From NCBI RefSeq assembly GCF_013277515.1, contig NZ_VMNB01000006.1, positions 1 through 64,000 of the forward strand: 64,000 nt of DNA, written 5' to 3'. Below the pieces are notes generated by a model. That model saw nothing but the letters and a program-made list of their open reading frames with translations, did no database searches and was not told where the DNA came from. The translations under genes and the position numbers were made by a program. The DNA is from Streptococcus sp. k-402. GTDB taxonomy: Bacteria > Bacillota > Bacilli > Lactobacillales > Streptococcaceae. Positions 35,510 to 43,250 of this stretch are shown here, piece after piece; the first letter of the stretch is position 1, and every line of letters begins with the position of its first letter.

Positions 35510-35546
35510 GAAATAGGGAATGAGACTCGGACTCACTCCCTGTTTC
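35510..35546 (+). promoter_or_regulatory. Intercistronic stem-loop between livJ and livH
   Basis: GAAATAGGGAATGAG (35510-35524) pairs along its length with CTCACTCCCTGTTTC (35532-35546), with G-U pairs and a short loop. No proper T run follows. It may act as a partial terminator or as a 3' stabiliser giving more livJ than livHMGF mRNA. Confidence 0.6.
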
Positions 35547-35613
35547 GATGTTTAAGAACCTATCAAAAAGTGAGGGAAAACCCTCAAAATTATAAATAGA
35601 AAGAGTGAATCTT

Positions 35614-36483
35614 ATGCTCCAACAACTAGTAAATGGTTTGATTCTAGGTAGCGTATACGCGCTGTTAGCCCTAGGATATACCATGGTTTACGGAATTATC
35701 AAGCTCATCAATTTCGCCCACGGTGATATTTATATGATGGGAGCCTTTATCGGTTATTTCTTGATTAATTCTTTCCAAATGAATTTCTTTGTAGCTCTTA
35801 TTGTAGCTATGTTAGCGACAGCTATTCTTGGTGTCGTGATTGAGTTCCTTGCTTACAGACCTTTGCGCCACTCTACGCGTATTGCTGTTTTGATTACGGC
35901 TATTGGGGTTTCTTTCCTATTGGAGTATGGGATGGTCTATCTGGTTGGTGCCAATACCCGTGCCTTTCCTCAAGCGATTCAAACAGTTCGCTATGATTTG
36001 GGACCAGTTAGCCTAACAAACGTGCAGTTAATGATCTTGGCCATTTCCTTGATTTTGATGATTTTGTTACAAGTCATTGTTCAAAAGACTAAGATGGGGA
36101 AAGCCATGCGTGCAGTATCCGTAGATAGCGATGCGGCGCAATTGATGGGGATCAATGTAAACCGTACGATCAGCTTTACCTTTGCTTTGGGTTCTGCTCT
36201 TGCGGGTGCGGCTGGTGTTCTGATTGCCCTCTATTATAACTCTCTTGAGCCTTTGATGGGGGTTACTCCAGGTCTTAAATCTTTCGTTGCCGCGGTACTT
36301 GGTGGTATTGGAATTATTCCTGGTGCGGCTCTTGGTGGCTTTGTGATTGGTCTATTGGAAACCTTTGCGACAGCCTTTGGAATGTCAGACTTCCGTGATG
36401 CCATTGTTTATGGAATCTTGTTGTTGATCTTGATTGTCCGCCCAGCTGGTATCCTTGGTAAAAATGTGAAAGAGAAGGTGTAA
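35614..36483 (+). CDS. livH: Branched-chain amino acid ABC transporter permease LivH
   Basis: The 289-residue inner-membrane permease has about eight hydrophobic segments. Family segments include NGLILGSVYALLALGYTMVY at the N-terminus, INFAHGDIYMMGAF near residue 32 and the coupling region MRAVSVDSDAAQLMGINV. I use ATG 35614 (MLQQLVNG). The frame opens at GTG 35605. It partners with LivM. Confidence 0.95.
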   Translation: MLQQLVNGLILGSVYALLALGYTMVYGIIKLINFAHGDIYMMGAFIGYFLINSFQMNFFVALIVAMLATAILGVVIEFLAYRPLRHSTRIAVLITAIGVSFLLEYGMVYLVGANTRAFPQAIQTVRYDLGPVSLTNVQLMILAISLILMILLQVIVQKTKMGKAMRAVSVDSDAAQLMGINVNRTISFTFALGSALAGAAGVLIALYYNSLEPLMGVTPGLKSFVAAVLGGIGIIPGAALGGFVIGLLETFATAFGMSDFRDAIVYGILLLILIVRPAGILGKNVKEKV

Positions 36484-36486
36484 ACG

Positions 36487-37443
36487 ATGAAGGAAAATTT
36501 AAAAGTTAATATTCTATGGTTACTCCTTTTGTTAGCTGGCTATGGCTTGATTAGTGTACTGGTTTCAGTCGGAGTACTCAACCTATTCTATGTACAGATT
36601 TTACAACAAATCGGAATCAATATTATTCTGGCTGTTGGTCTCAACTTAATCGTTGGTTTTTCAGGACAATTTTCACTTGGTCATGCTGGTTTCATGGCGA
36701 TTGGTGCCTATGCAGCAGCTATTATTGGTTCTAAATCACCAACCTACGGTGCCTTCTTTGGAGCCATGCTGGTAGGAGCTTTGCTTTCAGGAGCAGTTGC
36801 CTTGCTTGTCGGAATTCCAACCTTACGTTTGAAGGGAGACTATCTTGCGGTAGCGACTCTAGGTGTTTCTGAAATTATCCGTATCTTTATCATCAATGGT
36901 GGAAGTCTTACAAATGGTGCGGCAGGTATCTTGGGAATTCCAAACTTTACAACTTGGCAAATGGTTTACTTCTTTGTTGTGATTACAACCATTGCAACCT
37001 TGAACTTCTTGCGTAGTCCAATTGGTCGTTCAACCCTCTCTGTTCGTGAAGATGAAATCGCTGCAGAGTCAGTCGGTGTTAATACAACTAAAATTAAAAT
37101 CATTGCCTTTGTCTTTGGTGCCATTACTGCAAGTATTGCAGGGTCACTTCAGGCAGGATTTATTGGATCTGTTGTACCGAAAGATTACACATTCATCAAC
37201 TCAATCAACGTTTTGATTATTGTTGTATTTGGTGGCCTTGGTTCCATTACAGGTGCCATTGTTTCAGCTATTGTTCTTGGAATTTTGAATATGCTTCTCC
37301 AAGATGTTGCCAGCGTGCGTATGATTATTTATGCTTTAGCCTTGGTATTGGTAATGATTTTCAGACCAGGTGGACTACTTGGGACATGGGAATTGAGTCT
37401 ATCACGTTTCTTTAAAAAATCTAAGAAGGAGGAACAAAACTAA
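36487..37443 (+). CDS. livM: Branched-chain amino acid ABC transporter permease LivM
   Basis: The 318-residue membrane permease has roughly nine hydrophobic segments. Typical parts are GLNLIVGFSGQFSLGHAGFM near residue 52 and the coupling loop VREDEIAAESVGVN near 193. It begins three bases after livH and its stop overlaps the livG start, so all liv genes form one operon. Confidence 0.95.
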   Translation: MKENLKVNILWLLLLLAGYGLISVLVSVGVLNLFYVQILQQIGINIILAVGLNLIVGFSGQFSLGHAGFMAIGAYAAAIIGSKSPTYGAFFGAMLVGALLSGAVALLVGIPTLRLKGDYLAVATLGVSEIIRIFIINGGSLTNGAAGILGIPNFTTWQMVYFFVVITTIATLNFLRSPIGRSTLSVREDEIAAESVGVNTTKIKIIAFVFGAITASIAGSLQAGFIGSVVPKDYTFINSINVLIIVVFGGLGSITGAIVSAIVLGILNMLLQDVASVRMIIYALALVLVMIFRPGGLLGTWELSLSRFFKKSKKEEQN

Positions 37444-38207
37444 TGGCATTACTTGAAGTAAAACAGTTAACCAAACATTTTGGCGGTCTAACAGCTGTTG
37501 GAGATGTGACTCTTGAATTGAACGAAGGGGAACTGGTTGGACTAATCGGTCCAAATGGAGCTGGTAAAACCACTCTTTTCAACCTCTTGACAGGTGTTTA
37601 TGAACCAAGTGAGGGAACAGTAACCCTAGATGGTCACCTTTTGAATGGAAAGGCGCCTTATAAGATTGCTTCTTTGGGACTTGGACGTACTTTCCAAAAT
37701 ATCCGTCTCTTTAAAGATTTAACCGTTTTGGACAATGTTTTGATTGCTTTTGGCAACCATCACAAACAGCATGTTTTTGCTAGTTTTTTGCGCTTACCAG
37801 CTTTTTACAAGAGTGAAAAAGAATTAAAAGCTAAAGCCTTGGAATTGTTGAAAATCTTTGATTTAGATGGGGATTCAGAAACTCTTGCTAAAAACCTCGC
37901 CTACGGACAACAACGTCGTTTGGAAATTGTTCGTGCCCTTGCTACGGAACCTAAAATTCTCTTTTTAGATGAACCAGCAGCAGGTATGAACCCTCAGGAA
38001 ACAGCTGAATTGACTGAGTTAATTCGTCGTATCAAAGATGAATTTAAGATTACGATCATGCTGATTGAACACGATATGAATCTGGTCATGGAAGTAACAG
38101 AACGTATCTACGTACTTGAATATGGCCGTTTGATTGCCCAAGGAACTCCAGACGAAATTAAGACCAATAAACGCGTTATCGAAGCTTATCTAGGAGGTGA
38201 AGCCTAA
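37443..38207 (+). CDS. livG: Branched-chain amino acid ABC transporter ATPase LivG
   Basis: The 254-residue ATPase has Walker A GPNGAGKTT near residue 36, the signature in LAYGQQRRLEIVRAL near 151-165 (LAYGQ in place of LSGGQ, usual for LivG) and Walker B ILFLDEPAAGMNP. It starts at the last base of livM and ends at the first base of livF, behind GGAGG-type sites, indicating tight coupling. Confidence 0.95.
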   Translation: MALLEVKQLTKHFGGLTAVGDVTLELNEGELVGLIGPNGAGKTTLFNLLTGVYEPSEGTVTLDGHLLNGKAPYKIASLGLGRTFQNIRLFKDLTVLDNVLIAFGNHHKQHVFASFLRLPAFYKSEKELKAKALELLKIFDLDGDSETLAKNLAYGQQRRLEIVRALATEPKILFLDEPAAGMNPQETAELTELIRRIKDEFKITIMLIEHDMNLVMEVTERIYVLEYGRLIAQGTPDEIKTNKRVIEAYLGGEA

Positions 38208-38917
38208 TGTCTATGTTAAAAGTTGATAATCTTTCTGTGCATTACGGCATGATCCAGGCAGTCCGTGATGTAAGCTTTGAAGTGAATGAAGGAGAAGTTG
38301 TTTCCCTTATCGGTGCCAATGGTGCTGGTAAAACAACCATTCTCCGTACCTTGTCAGGTTTGGTTAGACCAAGCTCTGGAAAGATTGAATTTTTAGGTCA
38401 AGAAATCCAAAAAATGCCGGCTCAGAAAATCGTGGCAGGTGGTCTTTCACAAGTTCCAGAAGGACGCCACGTCTTTCCTGGCTTGACTGTTATGGAAAAT
38501 CTTGAAATGGGAGCTTTCTTAAAGAAAAATCGTGAAGAAAATCAAGCTAACTTGAAGAAGGTCTTTTCACGCTTCCCTCGTCTTGAAGAACGCAAGAACC
38601 AGGACGCAGCTACTCTTTCAGGGGGAGAGCAACAAATGCTTGCCATGGGACGCGCCCTCATGTCAACACCAAAACTTCTTCTTTTAGATGAACCATCAAT
38701 GGGACTTGCACCAATATTTATCCAAGAGATTTTTGATATCATTCAAGATATACAGAAGCAAGGAACAACCGTCCTCTTGATTGAACAAAATGCCAATAAA
38801 GCACTCGCAATCTCTGACCGAGGCTATGTACTGGAAACAGGAAAAATTGTCCTATCAGGAACAGGAAAAGAACTTGCTTCATCAGAAGAAGTCAGAAAAG
38901 CATATCTGGGTGGTTAA
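38207..38917 (+). CDS. livF: Branched-chain amino acid ABC transporter ATPase LivF
   Basis: The 236-residue ATPase has Walker A GANGAGKTT near residue 38, LSGGEQQMLAMGRAL near 138 and LLLLDEPSMGLAP. LivF carries the short C-terminus ending KAYLGG. It is the last gene of livJHMGF. Its stop codon lies at the foot of a terminator hairpin, the first of an unusual tandem series. Confidence 0.95.
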   Translation: MSMLKVDNLSVHYGMIQAVRDVSFEVNEGEVVSLIGANGAGKTTILRTLSGLVRPSSGKIEFLGQEIQKMPAQKIVAGGLSQVPEGRHVFPGLTVMENLEMGAFLKKNREENQANLKKVFSRFPRLEERKNQDAATLSGGEQQMLAMGRALMSTPKLLLLDEPSMGLAPIFIQEIFDIIQDIQKQGTTVLLIEQNANKALAISDRGYVLETGKIVLSGTGKELASSEEVRKAYLGG

Positions 38918-38938
38918 AAAGGTCCGGGGGACCTTTTT
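38916..38938 (+). terminator. Terminator after livF
   Basis: AAAAAGGTCC (38916-38925) pairs perfectly with GGACCTTTTT (38929-38938) around GGG. It is also the first hairpin of the tandem repeat array. Confidence 0.92.
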
Positions 38939-39134
38939 AATCGGTGGATAGAGATTGCGAAGCAATCATCGCATAGTCTGGGAGACTAGTTTAGGTTGTA
39001 GATAAAGATTGCGAAGCAATTATCTTATCCAGTGGATTGTTTTAGTCGGTGGATGAGGATTACGAAGTAATCATCAATTTAGTCCGGGGGACCTTTTTAG
39101 TCGGTAGATGGAGATTACAAAGTAATCTACATAT
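38921..39134 (+). repeat. Tandem array of four about 54-bp two-hairpin repeats
   Basis: Units begin at 38921, 38975, 39027 and 39081. Each has a short hairpin (GTCC..GGAC, GTCT..AGAC, ATCC..GGAT, GTCC..GGAC) then, after a TTTAG(T)CGGT-like linker, a second hairpin around GATTGCGAAGCAATC (units 1 and 2, the latter ending CAATT), GATTACGAAGTAATC (unit 3) or GATTACAAAGTAATC (unit 4). Base changes are mostly matched on the opposite arm, so structure rather than sequence is conserved. No family name is recognised. Confidence 0.9.
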
Positions 39135-39197
39135 ATATTGAAAGCTTAATTTCTAATAATTAAAAAATCGAATGAAAGCTATCTTACTTTCATTCAC

Positions 39198-39222
39198 AGA
39201 GCTCGATTTCAGAGCTCTTTTT
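39198..39222 (+). terminator. Terminator-like hairpin before the CBS gene
   Basis: AGAGCTC (39198-39204) pairs with GAGCTCT (39212-39218), followed by TTTT. It closes the repeat region. Confidence 0.75.
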
Positions 39223-39328
39223 GCTAGCTTATTCATACTTTTCTGAATTTTGAAAAAGAAATGTAAGCGTTTGATAGATTTACAAAAAGATTGTATAATA
39301 GGGATAAGAATAGAAAAGGAGAAGTCTC

Positions 39329-39985
39329 ATGGCAGTTAAAGATTTTATGACCCGCAAGGTAGTGTATATTAGTCCAGATACAACAGTATCTCATGCAGCA
39401 GATTTGATGAGAGAGCAAGGCTTGCACCGTTTGCCCGTTATCGAAAATGATCAATTGGTTGGTTTGGTGACTGAGGGAACCATTGCACAAGCAAGTCCAT
39501 CGAAAGCAACCAGTCTTTCTATCTATGAGATGAATTATCTTCTGAATAAGACAAAAGTAAAAGATGTCATGATTCGCGATGTTGTCACTGTTTCAGGCTA
39601 TGCGAGTCTTGAGGATGCAACTTATTTAATGTTGAAAAACAAGATTGGTATTCTTCCTGTCGTAGATAATCATCAAGTATACGGAGTTATTACGGACCGT
39701 GACGTTTTCCAAGCCTTTCTTGAAATTGCTGGTTATGGAGAAGAAGGAATTCGTGTGCGCTTTGTTACGGAAGATGAAGTTGGCGTTCTTGGTAAGATTG
39801 TTTCTCTAATCGTTGAAGAAAATTTGAATATCTCCCATACAGTCAATATTCCGCGCAAGGATGGTAAGGTGATTATCGAAGTGCAAATCGATGGATCAAT
39901 TGATTTACCAGCCTTGAAAGAAAAATTTGAAGCAAATGGTATTCAAGTGGAAGAAATCACTCGCACTTCAGCAAAAGTCTTGTAA
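39329..39985 (+). CDS. CBS-domain protein with C-terminal ACT domain (AcuB-like)
   Basis: The 218-residue cytoplasmic protein has two CBS domains (about residues 1-55, starting VKDFMTRKVVYISPD, and 75-130, starting VKDVMIRDVVTVSGY), then an ACT-like domain (GVLGKIVSLIVEENLNISHT) near residue 150. CBS pairs bind adenine nucleotides and ACT domains bind amino acids, so this is probably a metabolic sensor. The partner is not apparent. The start follows AAAAGGAGAAGTCTC. Confidence 0.9.
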   Translation: MAVKDFMTRKVVYISPDTTVSHAADLMREQGLHRLPVIENDQLVGLVTEGTIAQASPSKATSLSIYEMNYLLNKTKVKDVMIRDVVTVSGYASLEDATYLMLKNKIGILPVVDNHQVYGVITDRDVFQAFLEIAGYGEEGIRVRFVTEDEVGVLGKIVSLIVEENLNISHTVNIPRKDGKVIIEVQIDGSIDLPALKEKFEANGIQVEEITRTSAKVL

Positions 39986-39990
39986 GAAGG

Positions 39991-40014
39991 GAAGCCCAAA
40001 GGCTTCTTTTTTTA
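39991..40014 (+). terminator. Terminator after CBS gene
   Basis: GAAGCC (39991-39996) pairs with GGCTTC (40001-40006) around CAAA, followed by seven T residues. Confidence 0.9.
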
Positions 40015-40076
40015 TAGCTTCTTTTTTCATAAAAAAGGGATTATAGCAAAAGATGGAAAGAAATGATAAAATATGC

Positions 40077-40082
40077 TATAAT
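40077..40082 (+). promoter_or_regulatory. Extended -10 promoter of prfB-ftsEX
   Basis: TATGCTATAAT ends at 40082, giving TG-C-TATAAT about 25 bp before the prfB ATG. No clear -35 is seen. Confidence 0.65.
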
Positions 40083-40107
40083 GAAATGATGTAAAAAAGG
40101 AGTATTT

Positions 40108-41203
40108 ATGGACATTTCAGTAATCCGTCAGAAAATTGACGCAAATCGTGAAAAATTAGCTTCTTTCAGGGGGTCTCTTTGACCTCGAAGGGCTAGAGGA
40201 AGAGATTGCCATCTTGGAAAACAAGATGACAGAACCTGACTTTTGGAACGATAATATCGCGGCCCAAAAAACGTCGCAAGAATTAAATGAATTAAAAAAC
40301 ACCTATAACACCTTCCACAAAATGGAAGAGTTGCAGGATGAAGTCGAAATTTTATTAGACTTTTTAGCTGAAGACGAGTCAGTTCAAGAAGAACTGGTAG
40401 AGCAGTTAGCCGAACTTGATAAGATGATGACCAGCTATGAGATGACTCTACTCTTGTCAGAACCTTATGACCACAATAATGCCATCTTGGAAATCCATCC
40501 AGGTTCTGGTGGTACTGAGGCTCAGGACTGGGGTGATATGTTGCTTCGTATGTATACTCGTTATGGTAATGCTAAAGGCTTTAAAGTAGAAGTATTGGAT
40601 TATCAAGCAGGTGATGAGGCTGGTATTAAGTCGGTGACCTTATCATTTGAAGGGCCTAATGCCTATGGTCTTCTCAAGTCAGAAATGGGTGTGCACCGTT
40701 TGGTGCGAATTTCGCCGTTTGACTCTGCCAAACGTCGCCATACATCTTTCACATCCGTAGAAGTGATGCCAGAATTGGATGATACTATTGAAGTGGAAAT
40801 CCGTGAAGATGATATCAAGATGGATACCTTCCGTTCAGGTGGTGCTGGTGGACAAAACGTCAACAAGGTTTCAACAGGTGTACGTTTGACCCACATTCCA
40901 ACTGGAATTGTTGTCCAATCAACGGTCGATCGTACCCAGTATGGAAATAGAGATCGTGCCATGAAGATGTTGCAGGCTAAGCTCTATCAAATGGAGCAAG
41001 AGAAGAAGGCTGCGGAGGTAGATTCTCTCAAAGGTGAGAAAAAGGAGATCACATGGGGAAGCCAAATCCGTTCTTATGTCTTCACACCTTATACTATGGT
41101 AAAAGATCACCGAACTAGCTTTGAGGTTGCTCAGGTAGATAAGGTTATGGATGGGGACCTAGATGGTTTTATCGATGCCTATCTCAAGTGGCGCATTAGC
41201 TAA
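40108..41203 (+). CDS. prfB: Peptide chain release factor 2, with programmed +1 frameshift
   Basis: RF2 ends translation at UGA and UAA. Translation begins at ATG 40108 after AAAAAAGGAG and reads 24 codons to an in-frame TGA at 40180-40182. The site AGGGGGTCTCTTTGAC has the internal Shine-Dalgarno AGGGGG and the slippery CTT-TGA, so ribosomes shift +1 and continue from GAC 40181 to the stop at 41203. The joined product is about 364 residues. The catalytic GGQ lies in [11 protein letters not shown] near residue 246. Frameshifting depends on RF2 scarcity, giving autoregulation. ftsE follows 17 bp later. Confidence 0.96.
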
Positions 41204-41220
41204 GATAGAAAGGAAGTCAC

Positions 41221-41913
41221 ATGTCAATCATTGAAATGAGAGATGTCGTCAAAAAATACGACAACGGAACGACTGCCCTACGCGGTGTTTCGGTCAGCGT
41301 TCAACCGGGGGAATTTGCTTACATCGTAGGACCTTCAGGAGCAGGGAAGTCAACTTTTATTCGTTCTCTGTATCGTGAAGTAAAAATCGATAAAGGAAGC
41401 CTATCAGTTGCTGGTTTTAATCTGGTTAAGATTAAAAAGAAAGATGTCCCGCTTCTACGTCGTAGTGTTGGGGTTGTCTTCCAGGATTATAAACTCTTGC
41501 CAAAGAAAACTGTTTATGAGAATATTGCATACGCTATGGAAGTAATCGGGGAAAATCGCCGTAATATCAAAAAACGAGTGATGGAAGTTTTGGACTTGGT
41601 TGGCTTGAAGCATAAGGTTCGTTCTTTCCCAAATGAACTCTCAGGTGGGGAGCAACAGCGGATTGCGATTGCGCGTGCCATTGTAAATAATCCCAAAGTA
41701 CTGATAGCCGATGAACCAACAGGAAACCTGGATCCTGACAATTCATGGGAAATTATGAATCTCTTGGAACGGATTAACCTACAAGGGACAACTATTTTGA
41801 TGGCGACTCATAATAGCCAGATTGTAAATACCTTGCGCCACCGTGTCATTGCCATTGAAAATGGTCGTGTCGTTCGTGACGAATCAAAAGGAGAGTATGG
41901 ATACGATGATTAG
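41221..41913 (+). CDS. ftsE: Cell division ATP-binding protein FtsE
   Basis: The ABC-type ATPase works with FtsX to activate the septal hydrolase PcsB during division. The 230-residue protein has Walker A GPSGAGKST near residue 38, LSGGEQQRIAIARAI near 140 and Walker B VLIADEPTGNLDP near 160. It starts 17 bp after prfB behind AAAGGAAGTCAC and overlaps ftsX by 8 bp. Confidence 0.96.
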   Translation: MSIIEMRDVVKKYDNGTTALRGVSVSVQPGEFAYIVGPSGAGKSTFIRSLYREVKIDKGSLSVAGFNLVKIKKKDVPLLRRSVGVVFQDYKLLPKKTVYENIAYAMEVIGENRRNIKKRVMEVLDLVGLKHKVRSFPNELSGGEQQRIAIARAIVNNPKVLIADEPTGNLDPDNSWEIMNLLERINLQGTTILMATHNSQIVNTLRHRVIAIENGRVVRDESKGEYGYDD

Positions 41914-42832
41914 TAGATTTTTTCGCCATTTATTTGAAGCCTTAAAAAGTTTGAAACGAAATGGTTGGATGACAGTAGCTGCTGTCAGTTCAGTCATGAT
42001 TACTTTGACCTTGGTGGCCATATTTGCATCTGTTATTTTCAATACAGCGAAACTAGCTACAGATATTGAAAATAATGTCCGTGTAGTAGTTTATATCCGA
42101 AAGGATGTGGAAGATAACAGTCAGACAATTGAAAAAGAAGGTCAAACTGTTACAAATAATGACTACCACAAGGTATATGATTCTTTGAAGAACATGTCTA
42201 CGGTTAAGAGTGTTACCTTTTCAAGTAAAGAAGAACAATATGAAAAATTAACTGAGACAATGGGAGATAACTGGAAAATCTTTGAAGGAGATGCCAATCC
42301 TCTCTATGATGCCTATATTGTAGAGGCAAACACTCCAAATGATGTAAAAACTATAGCCGAAGATGCTAAAAAAATTGAAGGTGTCTCTGAGGTTCAAGAT
42401 GGCGGTGCCAATACAGAAAGACTCTTCAAGTTAGCTTCATTTATCCGTGTTTGGGGACTAGGGATTGCTGCCTTGTTAATTTTTGTCGCAGTTTTCTTGA
42501 TTTCAAATACCATTCGTATTACCATTATTTCCCGCAGTCGCGAAATTCAAATCATGCGCTTGGTTGGAGCTAAAAACAGTTATATTCGTGGACCGTTCTT
42601 GTTAGAAGGAGCCTTTATCGGTTTATTGGGAGCTATCGCACCATCTGTTTTAGTCTTTATTGTTTATCAAATGGTTTACCAATCTGTCAACAAATCGTTG
42701 GTAGGGCAAAATCTATCCATGATTAGTCCAGATTTATTTAGTCCTTTGATGATTGCCCTACTATTTGTGATTGGAATTTTTATTGGTTCACTGGGATCAG
42801 GAATTTCCATGCGCCGATTCTTGAAGATTTAG
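41906..42832 (+). CDS. ftsX: Cell division membrane protein FtsX
   Basis: The permease-like partner of FtsE has 308 residues: an N-terminal cytoplasmic part, one membrane helix, a large extracellular loop (about residues 45-170) that contacts PcsB in pneumococci, then three more helices. ATG 41906 gives the expected start MISRFFRHLFEALK. An in-frame ATG at 41897 is possible, but longer forms run into ftsE. A BOX element follows after about 75 bp. Confidence 0.95.
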   Translation: MISRFFRHLFEALKSLKRNGWMTVAAVSSVMITLTLVAIFASVIFNTAKLATDIENNVRVVVYIRKDVEDNSQTIEKEGQTVTNNDYHKVYDSLKNMSTVKSVTFSSKEEQYEKLTETMGDNWKIFEGDANPLYDAYIVEANTPNDVKTIAEDAKKIEGVSEVQDGGANTERLFKLASFIRVWGLGIAALLIFVAVFLISNTIRITIISRSREIQIMRLVGAKNSYIRGPFLLEGAFIGLLGAIAPSVLVFIVYQMVYQSVNKSLVGQNLSMISPDLFSPLMIALLFVIGIFIGSLGSGISMRRFLKI

Positions 42833-42906
42833 GTAAAATAATTATTTTTATGAGGAGGTTGTAAAATCTCCTTTTTTGCTATAAAAATTTTAGAAAAGGG
42901 ACTTCT

Positions 42907-43058
42907 AATACTCAATGGAAATCAAAGAGCAAACTAGGTAGCTAGCCATAGGATGCTCAAAATACTGTTTTGAGGTTATAGATAAGACTGACGAAGTCAG
43001 TCACATATATACGGTAAGGCGACGCTGACGTGGTTTGAAGAGATTTTCGAAGAGTATA
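42907..43058 (-). repeat. BOX element
   Basis: The stretch runs from ATACTCAATGGAAATCAAAG to GAGATTTTCGAAGAGTATA with ACTGACGAAGTCAGT inside, between ftsX and the PTS gene. The sequence AAGAAGTC...GACTTCTT hairpin just after it (43060-43083) may end transcription. Confidence 0.93.
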
Positions 43059-43157
43059 AAGAAGTCGCTCAGAGAAGACTTCTTGATGGCTAACTTGAAC
43101 TTGAAATTTGGCACTAGAAATTTTTTTGAAAAAAGAGTATTTTTTTGAATAAAAGCC

Positions 43158-43225
43158 TTTACAAAAAAAATTAAAGTGGTATAATTAAATCATAAAAGGT
43201 GCAAACGTTTTCGTAAAACGTTTGC
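43158..43225 (+). promoter_or_regulatory. ptsG promoter with a downstream perfect palindrome (cre-like)
   Basis: TTTACA (43158-43163) and TATAAT (43180-43185) have a 16-bp spacer with TGG before the -10. GCAAACGTTTT (43201-43211) and AAAACGTTTGC (43215-43225) form an 11-bp perfect inverted repeat in the early leader. Each arm contains the AAACGTTT core found in cre sites, so CcpA or another sugar regulator could block elongation here. It may also fold as an RNA hairpin. Confidence 0.7.
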
Positions 43226-43250
43226 CTAAATAAAAATAAAGGAGATTTGA

